Positions 1 to 4,798 of a DNA stretch of 6,007 nt are shown piece after piece. Source of the stretch: Pseudomonadota bacterium (GTDB taxonomy: Bacteria > Pseudomonadota > Gammaproteobacteria > Burkholderiales > Burkholderiaceae_C); contig JAFECV010000148.1 of the NCBI GenBank assembly GCA_018241985.1, forward strand, positions 1 to 6,007. The letters are read 5' to 3'. The position numbers were made by a program, and so were the translations under genes. The notes under the pieces were generated by a model. It saw only the letters and a program-made list of their open reading frames with translations, was not told where the DNA came from and searched no databases. Position 1 is the stretch's first letter. Every line of letters starts with the position of its first letter.

Positions 1-93
1 TTATGCGGCGCTCGTATGATGCAAGCACCGGCCGGGCGGTTTCATCAGTGGCTTTCGCGATGCGAAGCACGGGGGACCGCTGCTCACGCTTCC
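1..93 (+). other. Upstream region of the sigma factor gene
   Basis: This stretch precedes the preferred sigma-factor start. It stays open in the sigma-factor frame back to ATG codons at 16 and 19, so a 26-residue N-terminal extension is possible. That extension has no resemblance to sigma region 2. A small hairpin, TTCGC/GCGAA (54-58 with 62-66, GAT loop), lies in it. I see no convincing -35/-10 pair and no strong Shine-Dalgarno sequence before either start. The promoter may lie left of the window. Confidence 0.4.
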
Positions 94-672
94 ATGTCCA
101 TCCAAGACGAAATTGCCGAGCAGCGCGGCTACCTGCTGCGGTTCGCGCGGCTGCAGCTGCGCAACGAGGCCTGGGCCGAAGACGCGGTGTCCGAGACCCT
201 GCTCGCCGCGCTGGCGCGCCCGCAGTCGTTCGGCAACCGCGCGCAACTGAAGACCTGGCTGGTCGGCATCCTCAAGCACAAGGTGATCGATGCGCTGCGA
301 AAGCAGGCGCGCGAGGTGCGCGTCGCCTGCACCAGCGACGACGCCGACGGCAGCGAGGAACTCGACGCGCTGGTGTTCCGAAACGGCGACCATTTCGCCG
401 ACCTGCCCGCGGACTGGGGCGACCCGGAACAGAACCTGCGCTCGCGCCAGTTCGCCGAGGTGCTGGAAGCCTGCGCCGACAAGCTGCCCGCGGCGATGGC
501 GCGGGTGTTCCTGATGCGCGAGTGGCTGGAGCTGCCGGCCGAGCAGATCTGTAAGGAGCTGAGCTTGACGCCGACCAATCTGTACGTGCAGCTGCACCGC
601 GCCCGGCTGCGCCTGCGCGCCTGTCTGGAACTGAACTGGTTCGGGGGCCGCCCCGCCGCGCTATCGCCATGA
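94..672 (+). CDS. ECF-type RNA polymerase sigma-70 family factor
   Basis: This is a predicted alternative sigma factor of 192 residues that would direct core RNA polymerase to a small regulon. Residues 11-73 look like sigma region 2, including the helical stretch LLRFARLQLRNEAWAEDAVS and the TWLVGILKHKVIDALRK segment expected to contact core and the -10 element. An acidic linker follows (about 80-115). Residues 121-178 look like region 4, with EQICKELSLTPTNLYVQLHR as the helix-turn-helix and a basic RARLRLRACL end. The C-terminus NWFGG is typical, as I recall, of a betaproteobacterial ECF subgroup. The ATG at 94 is preferred because MSIQDEIAEQ leads directly into region 2 and gives the usual ECF length; ATGs at 16 and 19 would add unrelated residues. 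Neither start has a clear ribosome site. The stop overlaps the next start (ATGA), so the two are probably translationally coupled. Its regulon and inducing signal are unknown. Confidence 0.9.
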   Translation: MSIQDEIAEQRGYLLRFARLQLRNEAWAEDAVSETLLAALARPQSFGNRAQLKTWLVGILKHKVIDALRKQAREVRVACTSDDADGSEELDALVFRNGDHFADLPADWGDPEQNLRSRQFAEVLEACADKLPAAMARVFLMREWLELPAEQICKELSLTPTNLYVQLHRARLRLRACLELNWFGGRPAALSP

Positions 673-860
673 TTCTGCGTCGCACCTGCAGGCAAGTCGC
701 CGCGCTGCTGATCGCACGCGAAGACCGCGCGCTGCCGCTCGTCGAGCGCATCGCGCTGCGGCTGCACCTGGCTGCCTGCCAAGCCTGCCCGATCTTCGAG
801 CGCCAGGTGCTGACGATGCGAAACGCGATGCGCCAGTGGCGAAACTACATCGAAGAATGA
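669..860 (+). CDS. Small zf-HC2/ZAS-type zinc-binding anti-sigma factor
   Basis: This is a 63-residue protein starting inside the stop of the sigma gene (ATGA overlap), the usual arrangement for a sigma and its cognate anti-sigma. It carries the ZAS zinc-binding signature: H33-x3-C37-x2-C40 in RLHLAACQACPIF, with C7 upstream at the spacing expected for the fourth ligand (25 residues between C7 and H33). The rest is a basic, helix-forming C-terminal tail (RNAMRQWRNYIEE). There is no transmembrane helix and no periplasmic domain, so it would be a cytoplasmic protein consisting of essentially the ZAS fold alone. In the family such proteins bind the sigma factor and hold it off core polymerase, some releasing it on thiol oxidation. 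Inhibition of the neighbouring sigma is inferred from motif and position; redox sensing is only possible. Confidence 0.82.
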   Translation: MILRRTCRQVAALLIAREDRALPLVERIALRLHLAACQACPIFERQVLTMRNAMRQWRNYIEE

Positions 861-874
861 GCCGGGCGCCCGGC
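861..874 (+). other. GC-rich palindrome after the anti-sigma gene
   Basis: Immediately after the anti-sigma stop lies a perfect 14-nt palindrome, GCCGGGCGCCCGGC, able to form a 5-6 bp hairpin. No T-tract follows, so it is not a standard intrinsic terminator. It could serve as a 3' mRNA end stabiliser, a weak pause, or a Rho-linked end. No other terminator is visible between the sigma operon and the promoter at 901, so some readthrough into the RNA-binding-protein gene is possible. Confidence 0.35.
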
Positions 875-900
875 TGCAGGCCGCGCCACGCAACAAAGTC

Positions 901-931
901 TTGACGGCGGGCGCCGGATCGCGTTCATAAT
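901..931 (+). promoter_or_regulatory. Predicted sigma-70 promoter of the RNA-binding protein gene
   Basis: TTGACG at 901-906 matches five of six bases of the -35 consensus. CATAAT at 926-931 matches five of six of the -10. The spacer is 19 bp, longer than the optimal 17, which weakens the call. The AT content of the -10 stands out against the GC-rich surroundings. The predicted transcription start is about 938, giving a leader of roughly 120 nt before the ATG at 1060. Confidence 0.6.
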
Positions 932-937
932 GCGGGA

Positions 938-961
938 GTGTGGCGCCGCAAGGCGCCGCAC
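938..961 (+). promoter_or_regulatory. Ten-bp hairpin with GCAA tetraloop at the predicted mRNA 5' end
   Basis: GTGTGGCGCC (938-947) pairs with GGCGCCGCAC (952-961) over ten consecutive positions, nine Watson-Crick and one U-G wobble. The pair is closed by GCAA, a stable GNRA tetraloop. The hairpin begins within a base or two of the predicted transcription start. By analogy with known 5'-terminal stem-loops such as that of ompA mRNA, it may protect the transcript from decay that starts at the 5' end. It is also a plausible protein or RNA contact site. Function is inferred; the structure is read directly from the sequence. Confidence 0.55.
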
Positions 962-1059
962 GGGTCTGCGGTGATCAGTCGGGTTCGCATCTTCGAAGTT
1001 TGTTTGCTGCGCGTTCGGGATTCCATCGCTTTATTAATGTGTTTCGGAGAAATCCCTTT
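962..1059 (+). promoter_or_regulatory. Long AT-enriched 5' leader with ribosome binding site
   Basis: This is the rest of the untranslated leader of the RNA-binding-protein mRNA. It shifts from GC-rich to AT-rich toward the gene (the stretch around TTTATTAATG at 1030-1039). GGAGA at 1046-1050 is a good Shine-Dalgarno sequence nine bases before the ATG at 1060, and it fixes that start. Long leaders with unstructured AT-rich segments are common on cold-induced genes, so temperature control is possible but unproven here. Confidence 0.5.
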
Positions 1060-1494
1060 ATGGGTAACAAACTGTACGTCGGCAACCTGCCTTACTCGGT
1101 GGGCGACAGCGAACTGCACCAGACTTTCTCGCGCTTCGGCGCGGTAACTAGCGCCAAGGTCATGATGGACCGCGACACCGGCCGCTCCAAGGGCTTCGGT
1201 TTCGTTGAAATGGGGAGCGACGCGGAAGCGCAAGCGGCGATCAGCGGCATGAACGGCCAATCGCTCGGCGGCCGCAGCTGCGTCGTCAACGAGGCGCGCC
1301 CGATGGAGCCGCGCCCGCCGCGTAGCGGTGGTGGCGGCTACGGCGGCGGCGGTGGCCGCAGCGGTGGTGGCGGCTACGGCAGCGGTGGCGGCGGCGGCCG
1401 CAGCGAGGGGGGCTTCCGCAGCCCGTACGGCGCCGGTCCGCGTGGCCGCAGCGGCGGTGGCGGCTACGGCGGTGGCAGCAGCGGCAGCTACTGA
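1060..1494 (+). CDS. Glycine-rich RNA-binding protein with one RRM domain
   Basis: This is a 144-residue protein with one RNA recognition motif (about residues 4-80) and a glycine-rich tail (88-144). Both RNA-contact motifs are intact: RNP2 LYVGNL at 5-10 and RNP1 KGFGFVEM at 44-51, with the aromatic residues that stack on RNA bases. The tail is built from RSGGGGYG-type units ending in GSY, resembling RGG/GY tails of plant glycine-rich and cyanobacterial Rbp proteins. Expected role: cytoplasmic single-stranded RNA binding, possibly RNA chaperoning under cold or other stress; targets are unknown. The ATG at 1060 is chosen because GGAGA lies nine bases upstream and MGNKLYVGNL is the usual RRM start. 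An in-frame GTG at 940 would add 40 unrelated residues and begins within the predicted leader hairpin. The gene has its own promoter and terminator and looks monocistronic. Confidence 0.93.
   Translation: MGNKLYVGNLPYSVGDSELHQTFSRFGAVTSAKVMMDRDTGRSKGFGFVEMGSDAEAQAAISGMNGQSLGGRSCVVNEARPMEPRPPRSGGGGYGGGGGRSGGGGYGSGGGGGRSEGGFRSPYGAGPRGRSGGGGYGGGSSGSY
1321..1470 (+). repeat. Three 24-nt direct repeats encoding RSGGGGYG
   Basis: Near-identical 24-nt units lie at 1321-1344, 1357-1380 and 1447-1470, differing only at synonymous positions. Each encodes R-S-G-G-G-G-Y-G (protein residues 88-95, 100-107 and 130-137), separated by G/S-rich linkers. They form the low-complexity tail of the RNA-binding protein. 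High nucleotide identity suggests recent duplication or slippage, so copy number may vary between strains while staying in frame. Confidence 0.85.
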
Positions 1495-1501
1495 AAGCGT
1501 G

Positions 1502-1550
1502 CCCGGCTTGGCCGGGTGCCGACCAGAGGGCTCCTTCGGGAGCCCTTTTT
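1502..1550 (+). terminator. Intrinsic terminator with UUCG tetraloop
   Basis: AGGGCTCC (1527-1534) pairs perfectly with GGAGCCCT (1539-1546) around a TTCG tetraloop, and the run of five T residues ends at 1550. This is a textbook Rho-independent terminator for the RNA-binding-protein gene. A second hairpin just before it, CCCGGC/GCCGGG (1502-1507 with 1511-1516, TTG loop), may add 3'-end stability. The reverse strand has no matching T-tract, so it probably does not terminate the converging SDR transcript. Confidence 0.92.
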
Positions 1551-1591
1551 GCTGCCAGCCGCCTTCGCGGACAGGGCCGGCGCGTGTGCGC

Positions 1592-2362
1592 CTATGCGCC
1601 GCGATGCTTGCGCGGCCGCCCGGCGAGCAGCCGGTCGAACAGCGCGTTCGGCAGCAACCGCAGCAGCTTGGCGACGAACGCCATCTGCCAGGGAATCACC
1701 CGGTAGCTCGCGCCCGCCTCGATCACCCGGACCGCGCGATCGGCGAAGCGCGCAGGGGCCATCAGGAACGGCATCGGGTAGCGGTTTTTCTGCGTGAGCG
1801 GCGTGTCCACGTAGCCGGGGCAGAGCGTGACCACCTTGACGCCGCTTGGACGCAGTTCGCCGCGCAGACTCTCGAGGTAGCTGATCGCGGCCGCCTTGCT
1901 GCCGCAATACGCGCCGTGGCCCGGCAGGCCGCGGATGCCGGCGACGCTGGCCACGCCGACAAGCGCGCCGCGCCCGCGCTCGGCCATCGCGTCGATGAAC
2001 GGCTGGAACGTCGCGGCCATGCCGACGGTGTTGACGGCGAAGATGCGTGCCATCACGTCGACGTCCTCGCGCCGCGCGGTGTCGACGCCGATGCTGATGC
2101 CGGCGTTCGCGATCACCACGTCGGGCAGCCCCTGCGCGGCGATGCAGGCCGCGGCGGCCGCGGCAATGCTGTCCGGCAGCGCCACATCCGCACTATAGAT
2201 TTGATAGCTATCCGCGCGCAATCCATGGGCGCTTGCCCATGTTTTCATCTCGAATTCGCGGCGCGCGACGAGCGCGAGGCGCCAGCCCGCCTCGGCATAG
2301 CGCGCGGCCAGCGCCTGGCCGATGCCGCTCGATGCGCCGGTGATGAAGACCAGTCGCTGCAT
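1592..2362 (-). CDS. SDR family NAD(P)-dependent oxidoreductase
   Basis: This is a classical short-chain dehydrogenase/reductase of 256 residues. The nucleotide-binding motif is TGASSGIG (8-15), followed by LVARR (31-35), whose arginines suggest NADP(H) preference. NAG is at 86-88. The catalytic set is complete: N111, S139, Y152 and K156 (YCGSK), with the PG motif at 182-183 (CPGYVDTPL). No signal peptide is seen; a hydrophobic, basic C-terminal stretch (224-253) could associate with membrane. The substrate cannot be predicted. It starts 7 bp after the lptC stop on the same strand and is probably the last gene of the LPS operon, which hints at, but does not show, an envelope-related role. No clear Shine-Dalgarno precedes the ATG. 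Codons for residues about 38-58 are unusually AT-rich. No clear terminator follows; only a GGCGC/GCGCC hairpin overlaps the stop. Confidence 0.93.
   Translation of the reverse strand: MQRLVFITGASSGIGQALAARYAEAGWRLALVARREFEMKTWASAHGLRADSYQIYSADVALPDSIAAAAAACIAAQGLPDVVIANAGISIGVDTARREDVDVMARIFAVNTVGMAATFQPFIDAMAERGRGALVGVASVAGIRGLPGHGAYCGSKAAAISYLESLRGELRPSGVKVVTLCPGYVDTPLTQKNRYPMPFLMAPARFADRAVRVIEAGASYRVIPWQMAFVAKLLRLLPNALFDRLLAGRPRKHRGA
2193..2241 (-). repeat. AT-rich palindromic patch inside the SDR gene, possibly repeat-derived
   Basis: Within the SDR codons for residues about 41-57 there is a perfect 10-nt palindrome GATAGCTATC (2203-2212) and an inverted repeat CATGGGC-GCTT-GCCCATG (2224-2241). 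The patch uses codons avoided elsewhere in the gene (AAA, ACA, GGA, TTG, TAT, CAA, AGT). The motif TAGCTATCAAAT on the minus strand resembles, from memory, part of a repeat abundant in Comamonadaceae genomes. The encoded protein segment looks normal for the family and the reading frame is intact. A repeat origin is only a hypothesis. Confidence 0.35.
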
Positions 2363-2369
2363 GGGGCGG

Positions 2370-3023
2370 TCAGGGCGCGGACTTCGGCGCTGGCGCAGGT
2401 TTGTCCGCGCCCGGCATCAGCACGCCGCGCACCCGGCCGTTCAGGTCGAGCACGCCCGAATAATTGTCGTAGTCCATCGAGTCCGCGGTGAAGCGGTCGT
2501 TGCCGCGCGTGAGCGTGACCGGTTTGTTCGAGGTCACGCGCTCCTGGTTCGGGTAGGCATTCAGGAATTCTCCGCGGTACTCGAGGCGCGGCAGCGGATG
2601 CCCGGCCGCGTCCAGGCCCGGCTCGCGCACCACCACCGCGTCGCCGAACAACTGCACCTGCGACGCGTCGCTGTTGCTCAGCGCGCGCCGCGCCGACGCA
2701 ACGATCACGCGGCCGTCCGGGTTGATCGCGCGGATGCGCGCATGGGTGATTTCCAGCGTGTCGGTGTCCGGATAGTGGCGCCCCTCGGTGCCGAACAGCT
2801 CGTTCTTCAGGCGTCCCTGCGCGTCGAAGGTGCGCACCGCGAAGTCGCGCATGAAGTAGTCCGCTTCGTGGCGCGGCGGCGCGGGCGGCGCGGCGATGCC
2901 GAAGATCGGCGTGCTGCGCACCAGCCAGTAGGTGCCGAGCGCGAGCACGCCCATCAGCACGATCGGCAGGTAGACCGCGGCCTGATCCCACAGGTCGCGC
3001 GCCAGCGCGCCGGCGGCCTTCAC
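2370..3023 (-). CDS. lptC: LPS export ABC transporter periplasmic protein LptC
   Basis: LptC is the bitopic inner-membrane component of the Lpt machine. It receives LPS extracted by LptB2FG and passes it to the periplasmic LptA bridge. The 217-residue protein has a short cytoplasmic N-terminus, one transmembrane helix (about 16-36, VYLPIVLMGVLALGTYWLV), then a periplasmic beta-jellyroll domain (about 52-200). Recognisable family features are DYFMRDFAVRTFDAQGRLKN (55-74), the HYPDTDTLEI strand and the SNKPVTLTRGNDRFTAD segment. A proline/alanine tail (205-217) closes it. The start is a GTG (3021-3023) whose last two bases lie in the kdsC stop, giving a GTGA overlap and likely translational coupling. 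The frame is open much further upstream, but that part only shadows kdsC. It is followed by an SDR rather than lptA-lptB, which must lie elsewhere if present. Confidence 0.92.
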   Translation of the reverse strand: MKAAGALARDLWDQAAVYLPIVLMGVLALGTYWLVRSTPIFGIAAPPAPPRHEADYFMRDFAVRTFDAQGRLKNELFGTEGRHYPDTDTLEITHARIRAINPDGRVIVASARRALSNSDASQVQLFGDAVVVREPGLDAAGHPLPRLEYRGEFLNAYPNQERVTSNKPVTLTRGNDRFTADSMDYDNYSGVLDLNGRVRGVLMPGADKPAPAPKSAP

Positions 3024-3610
3024 GCTCGCGGGTCCAGCGCCGCCAGCAGCGCCCGGTACTGGCCGCAGGCGACCAGCAGCAGGTCGCAGAATTCGCGCGC
3101 CGCGCCGTCGCCGCCGCGCGCGCGCGTGACATGGTGCGCGATCGCGCGCACCTCCGGGTGCGCGTTCGGCGGCGCGCAGGCGAACGCGCATTTCATCAGC
3201 AGCGGCAGGTCCGGCCAGTCGTCGCCGATCGCGGCCGCCTGGCCCCAGTCGAACCCGAGCGCGCCGAGCGTCGCCTCGGCCGCCGGGCGCTTGTCCTCGG
3301 TGCCGTAATGCACCTCGGTGATCCCGAGCGCGTCGAGGCGCGCGCGCAGCGGCGACGAGTCGCGCCCCGAAATCACCACCGGCGTGATGCCGGCGCGCTG
3401 CAGCAGTTTCAGGCCGTGACCGTCGAGGGTGTTGAAGCGCTTGAGCGCCTCGCCGTCGTCCCCGAAGTACAGGCCGCCGTCGGTCAGCACCCCGTCCACG
3501 TCGAAGAACGCGACCCGGATCCCCTGCGCGCGCAGCAGCAGCTCGGGCGCGAAGCCCTGCACCGGCGCGAGCGGTGCCGGCCGGCTGAATGCATTCGGTT
3601 CGGTTGCCAT
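3020..3610 (-). CDS. kdsC: 3-deoxy-D-manno-octulosonate 8-phosphate phosphatase KdsC
   Basis: KdsC hydrolyses KDO 8-phosphate to KDO and phosphate in the cytoplasm, supplying KDO for the LPS inner core. It is a short, cap-less C0-type HAD phosphatase that works as a tetramer in characterised relatives. The 196-residue protein carries all HAD motifs: DVDGVLTDG with nucleophile D37 and general acid D39; ISGR (80-83, motif II); K107 in EDKRPA; and GDDWPDLP with the Mg-binding acidic residues D130/D131 and D134. The FNTLDGHGLKLL segment (59-70) and C-terminal GGDGAAREFCDLLL (166-179) are typical of KdsC. The first about 25 residues are variable. The ATG at 3608-3610 lacks a clear Shine-Dalgarno. 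It sits between kdsD, across a repeat-filled gap, and lptC, which it overlaps by 4 bp. A generic HAD phosphatase is unlikely given the context. Confidence 0.95.
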   Translation of the reverse strand: MATEPNAFSRPAPLAPVQGFAPELLLRAQGIRVAFFDVDGVLTDGGLYFGDDGEALKRFNTLDGHGLKLLQRAGITPVVISGRDSSPLRARLDALGITEVHYGTEDKRPAAEATLGALGFDWGQAAAIGDDWPDLPLLMKCAFACAPPNAHPEVRAIAHHVTRARGGDGAAREFCDLLLVACGQYRALLAALDPRA

Positions 3611-3654
3611 TTACATCAGCGTCACGGCACGCAGACCGGCGCACGCCTCTCAAT

Positions 3655-3760
3655 TTCGAGGGACGCCGCGGAGCTGGCTTTGCCAGGCCGCTGGCGTCGC
3701 CCCCTTCGTGCAGCGAAGGGGGAAGGCGAAGCACCGAAGCGTGCGCAGCCTGGGGGATGC
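3655..3760. repeat. Intergenic palindromic repeat element between kdsD and kdsC
   Basis: The 151-bp gap between kdsC and kdsD is mostly filled by nested inverted repeats. A large imperfect palindrome at 3662-3698 pairs GACGCC/GGCGTC, GCGG/CCGC and CTGGC/GCCAG around a TTT loop. Next to it, CCCCCTTCG (3700-3708) pairs with CGAAGGGGG (3714-3722) around a 5-nt loop. A smaller hairpin, GCAC/GTGC (3731-3744), follows. The whole resembles, from memory, a REP-like interspersed element of Comamonadaceae intergenic regions; copy number cannot be seen from this window. It lies within a likely operon, so it would be transcribed between kdsD and kdsC and could affect mRNA processing or the kdsD:kdsC ratio. 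There is no T-tract typical of a terminator. The remaining bases 3611-3654 show nothing recognisable. Confidence 0.7.
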
Positions 3761-3761
3761 T

Positions 3762-4739
3762 TCATATGACTTTCGCCCGCATCAGGTCGTTGCTGTTGAG
3801 CGCGCCGCACAGCCGCCCGTCGGCGTCGAGCACGAGCACGCTGGTGATCCGGTGCTGCTCCATCAGCTCGGCCGCGTTGACCGCGAGCGCGTCCGCGCGG
3901 ATGGTGACCGGGTTCGGGTGCATCACGTCGCGCGCGAGCGCGTGGCGCAGGTCCACGCCGCGCTCGATCAGGCGGCGCAGGTCGCCGTCGGTGAAGATGC
4001 CCAGCACCCGACCCGCGTCGTCGACCACCGCCGACGCGCCCAGGCCCTTCGCGCTCATCTCGCGCATCAGGTCGCTGAAACCGGTGGCCGGCGCGACGCG
4101 CGGCACCGCGTCGCCGCTTCGCATCACGTCGCTGACATGGGTCAGGAGCTTGCGGCCCAAAGCGCCGCCCGGGTGCGAGCGCGCGAAGTCCTCGGCGCGG
4201 AAACCCCGCGCATCGAGCAGCGCCACCGCCAGCGCGTCGCCGAGCGCGAGCTGCGCCGTGGTGCTGGCAGTCGGCGCGAGGTTCAGCGGACAGGCTTCCT
4301 TCTCGACCGCGCAGTCCAGCGTTTCGTCGGCATGCTGGGCAAGCGTCGACTGCCGCTCGCCGGTGATCGCGACCAGCGGTGCCCCGAGCCTTTTCAGCAG
4401 CGGGAGCAGCCGGATCAGCTCCTCGCTCTCGCCGCTGTTGGAGATCGCGAGCACCAGGTCGACCGCCTTGATCATGCCGAGGTCGCCGTGGCTGGCCTCG
4501 GCCGGGTGCACGAACATCGCCGCGGTGCCGGTGGAGGCGAGCGTCGCCGCGACCTTGCGCCCGACATGGCCGCTCTTGCCCATGCCCATCACGACCACGC
4601 GGCCGCGCAGGTCCAGGACGCGGCGCACCACGCGCGCGAATCCGCCGTCGACCTGGGCCTTCAGGCCCAGCACCGCGGCGGCCTCGATGTCGAAGGTCTC
4701 GCGCGCGAGACGCTGTGCCCGATCCGGATCGAATGCCAT
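3762..4739 (-). CDS. kdsD: Arabinose-5-phosphate isomerase KdsD (KpsF/GutQ family)
   Basis: KdsD interconverts D-ribulose 5-phosphate and D-arabinose 5-phosphate, the first dedicated step toward KDO. The 325-residue length is typical. The SIS domain (about 35-190) holds GMGKSGHVGRK (52-62), HPAEASHGDLGM (78-89), SNSGESEE (100-107), EKEACPLNLAPT (146-157) and FARSHPGGALGRK (185-197). K55, E107, E148 and H189 correspond by alignment from memory to the catalytic residues K59, E111, E152 and H193 of the E. coli enzyme. Two CBS domains follow (about 202-260 and 270-325), including FTDGDLRR and NSNDLMRA; in the family they may bind a regulatory nucleotide or sugar. It is the first gene of the minus-strand LPS cluster and divergent from the antiporter gene. 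The ATG at 4737-4739 is preceded by GGCGGG, a modest ribosome site. kpsF and gutQ paralogues share the fold; the kdsC-lptC context supports kdsD. Confidence 0.95.
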   Translation of the reverse strand: MAFDPDRAQRLARETFDIEAAAVLGLKAQVDGGFARVVRRVLDLRGRVVVMGMGKSGHVGRKVAATLASTGTAAMFVHPAEASHGDLGMIKAVDLVLAISNSGESEELIRLLPLLKRLGAPLVAITGERQSTLAQHADETLDCAVEKEACPLNLAPTASTTAQLALGDALAVALLDARGFRAEDFARSHPGGALGRKLLTHVSDVMRSGDAVPRVAPATGFSDLMREMSAKGLGASAVVDDAGRVLGIFTDGDLRRLIERGVDLRHALARDVMHPNPVTIRADALAVNAAELMEQHRITSVLVLDADGRLCGALNSNDLMRAKVI

Positions 4740-4798
4740 AACCCGCCAGTGTAGCGACGTGCGCTGCTTCGGCGTGCGCCGCTTGCTAGTATCTCGGC
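4740..4798. promoter_or_regulatory. Divergent promoter region, kdsD / antiporter
   Basis: Only 59 bp separate the two start codons. On the plus strand, TGCTAGTAT (4784-4792) is an extended -10 element (TGn plus TAGTAT) with no clear -35. It would place the transcription start at about 4799, the first base of the antiporter ATG, and no Shine-Dalgarno is present. On the minus strand, TACACT (4753 down to 4748) is a -10-like hexamer that would start transcription a few bases before the kdsD ATG. Both mRNAs may therefore be leaderless or nearly so. This is a motif-level prediction. Confidence 0.45.

Noticed and set aside
940..1059. GTG-initiated N-terminal extension of the RNA-binding protein
   Set aside because: The extension has no RRM similarity and begins inside the predicted 5' hairpin. 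The ATG at 1060 has a good GGAGA ribosome site and gives the normal RRM N-terminus.
1579..1592. GGCGC/GCGCC hairpin as terminator for the SDR transcript
   Set aside because: The stem is only five pairs with no T-tract on the minus strand and it overlaps the stop codon, so it is too weak to call.
1328..2491. 387-codon plus-strand open frame across the RRM tail and the SDR
   Set aside because: It begins as an alternate-frame reading of the glycine-rich repeats (poly-Ala/Val), crosses a strong terminator, and is antisense to a clear SDR gene.
2370..3734. 454-codon minus-strand open frame ending with lptC
   Set aside because: Only the last 217 codons resemble a protein family (LptC). The upstream part is an out-of-frame reading of kdsC and the repeat, so the GTG at 3021-3023 is the start and this is not a fusion protein.
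3655..3760. CRISPR array or insertion sequence in the kdsD-kdsC gap
   Set aside because: There are no regularly spaced direct repeats, no transposase frame and no target-site duplication. The structure is nested palindromes of a REP-like kind.
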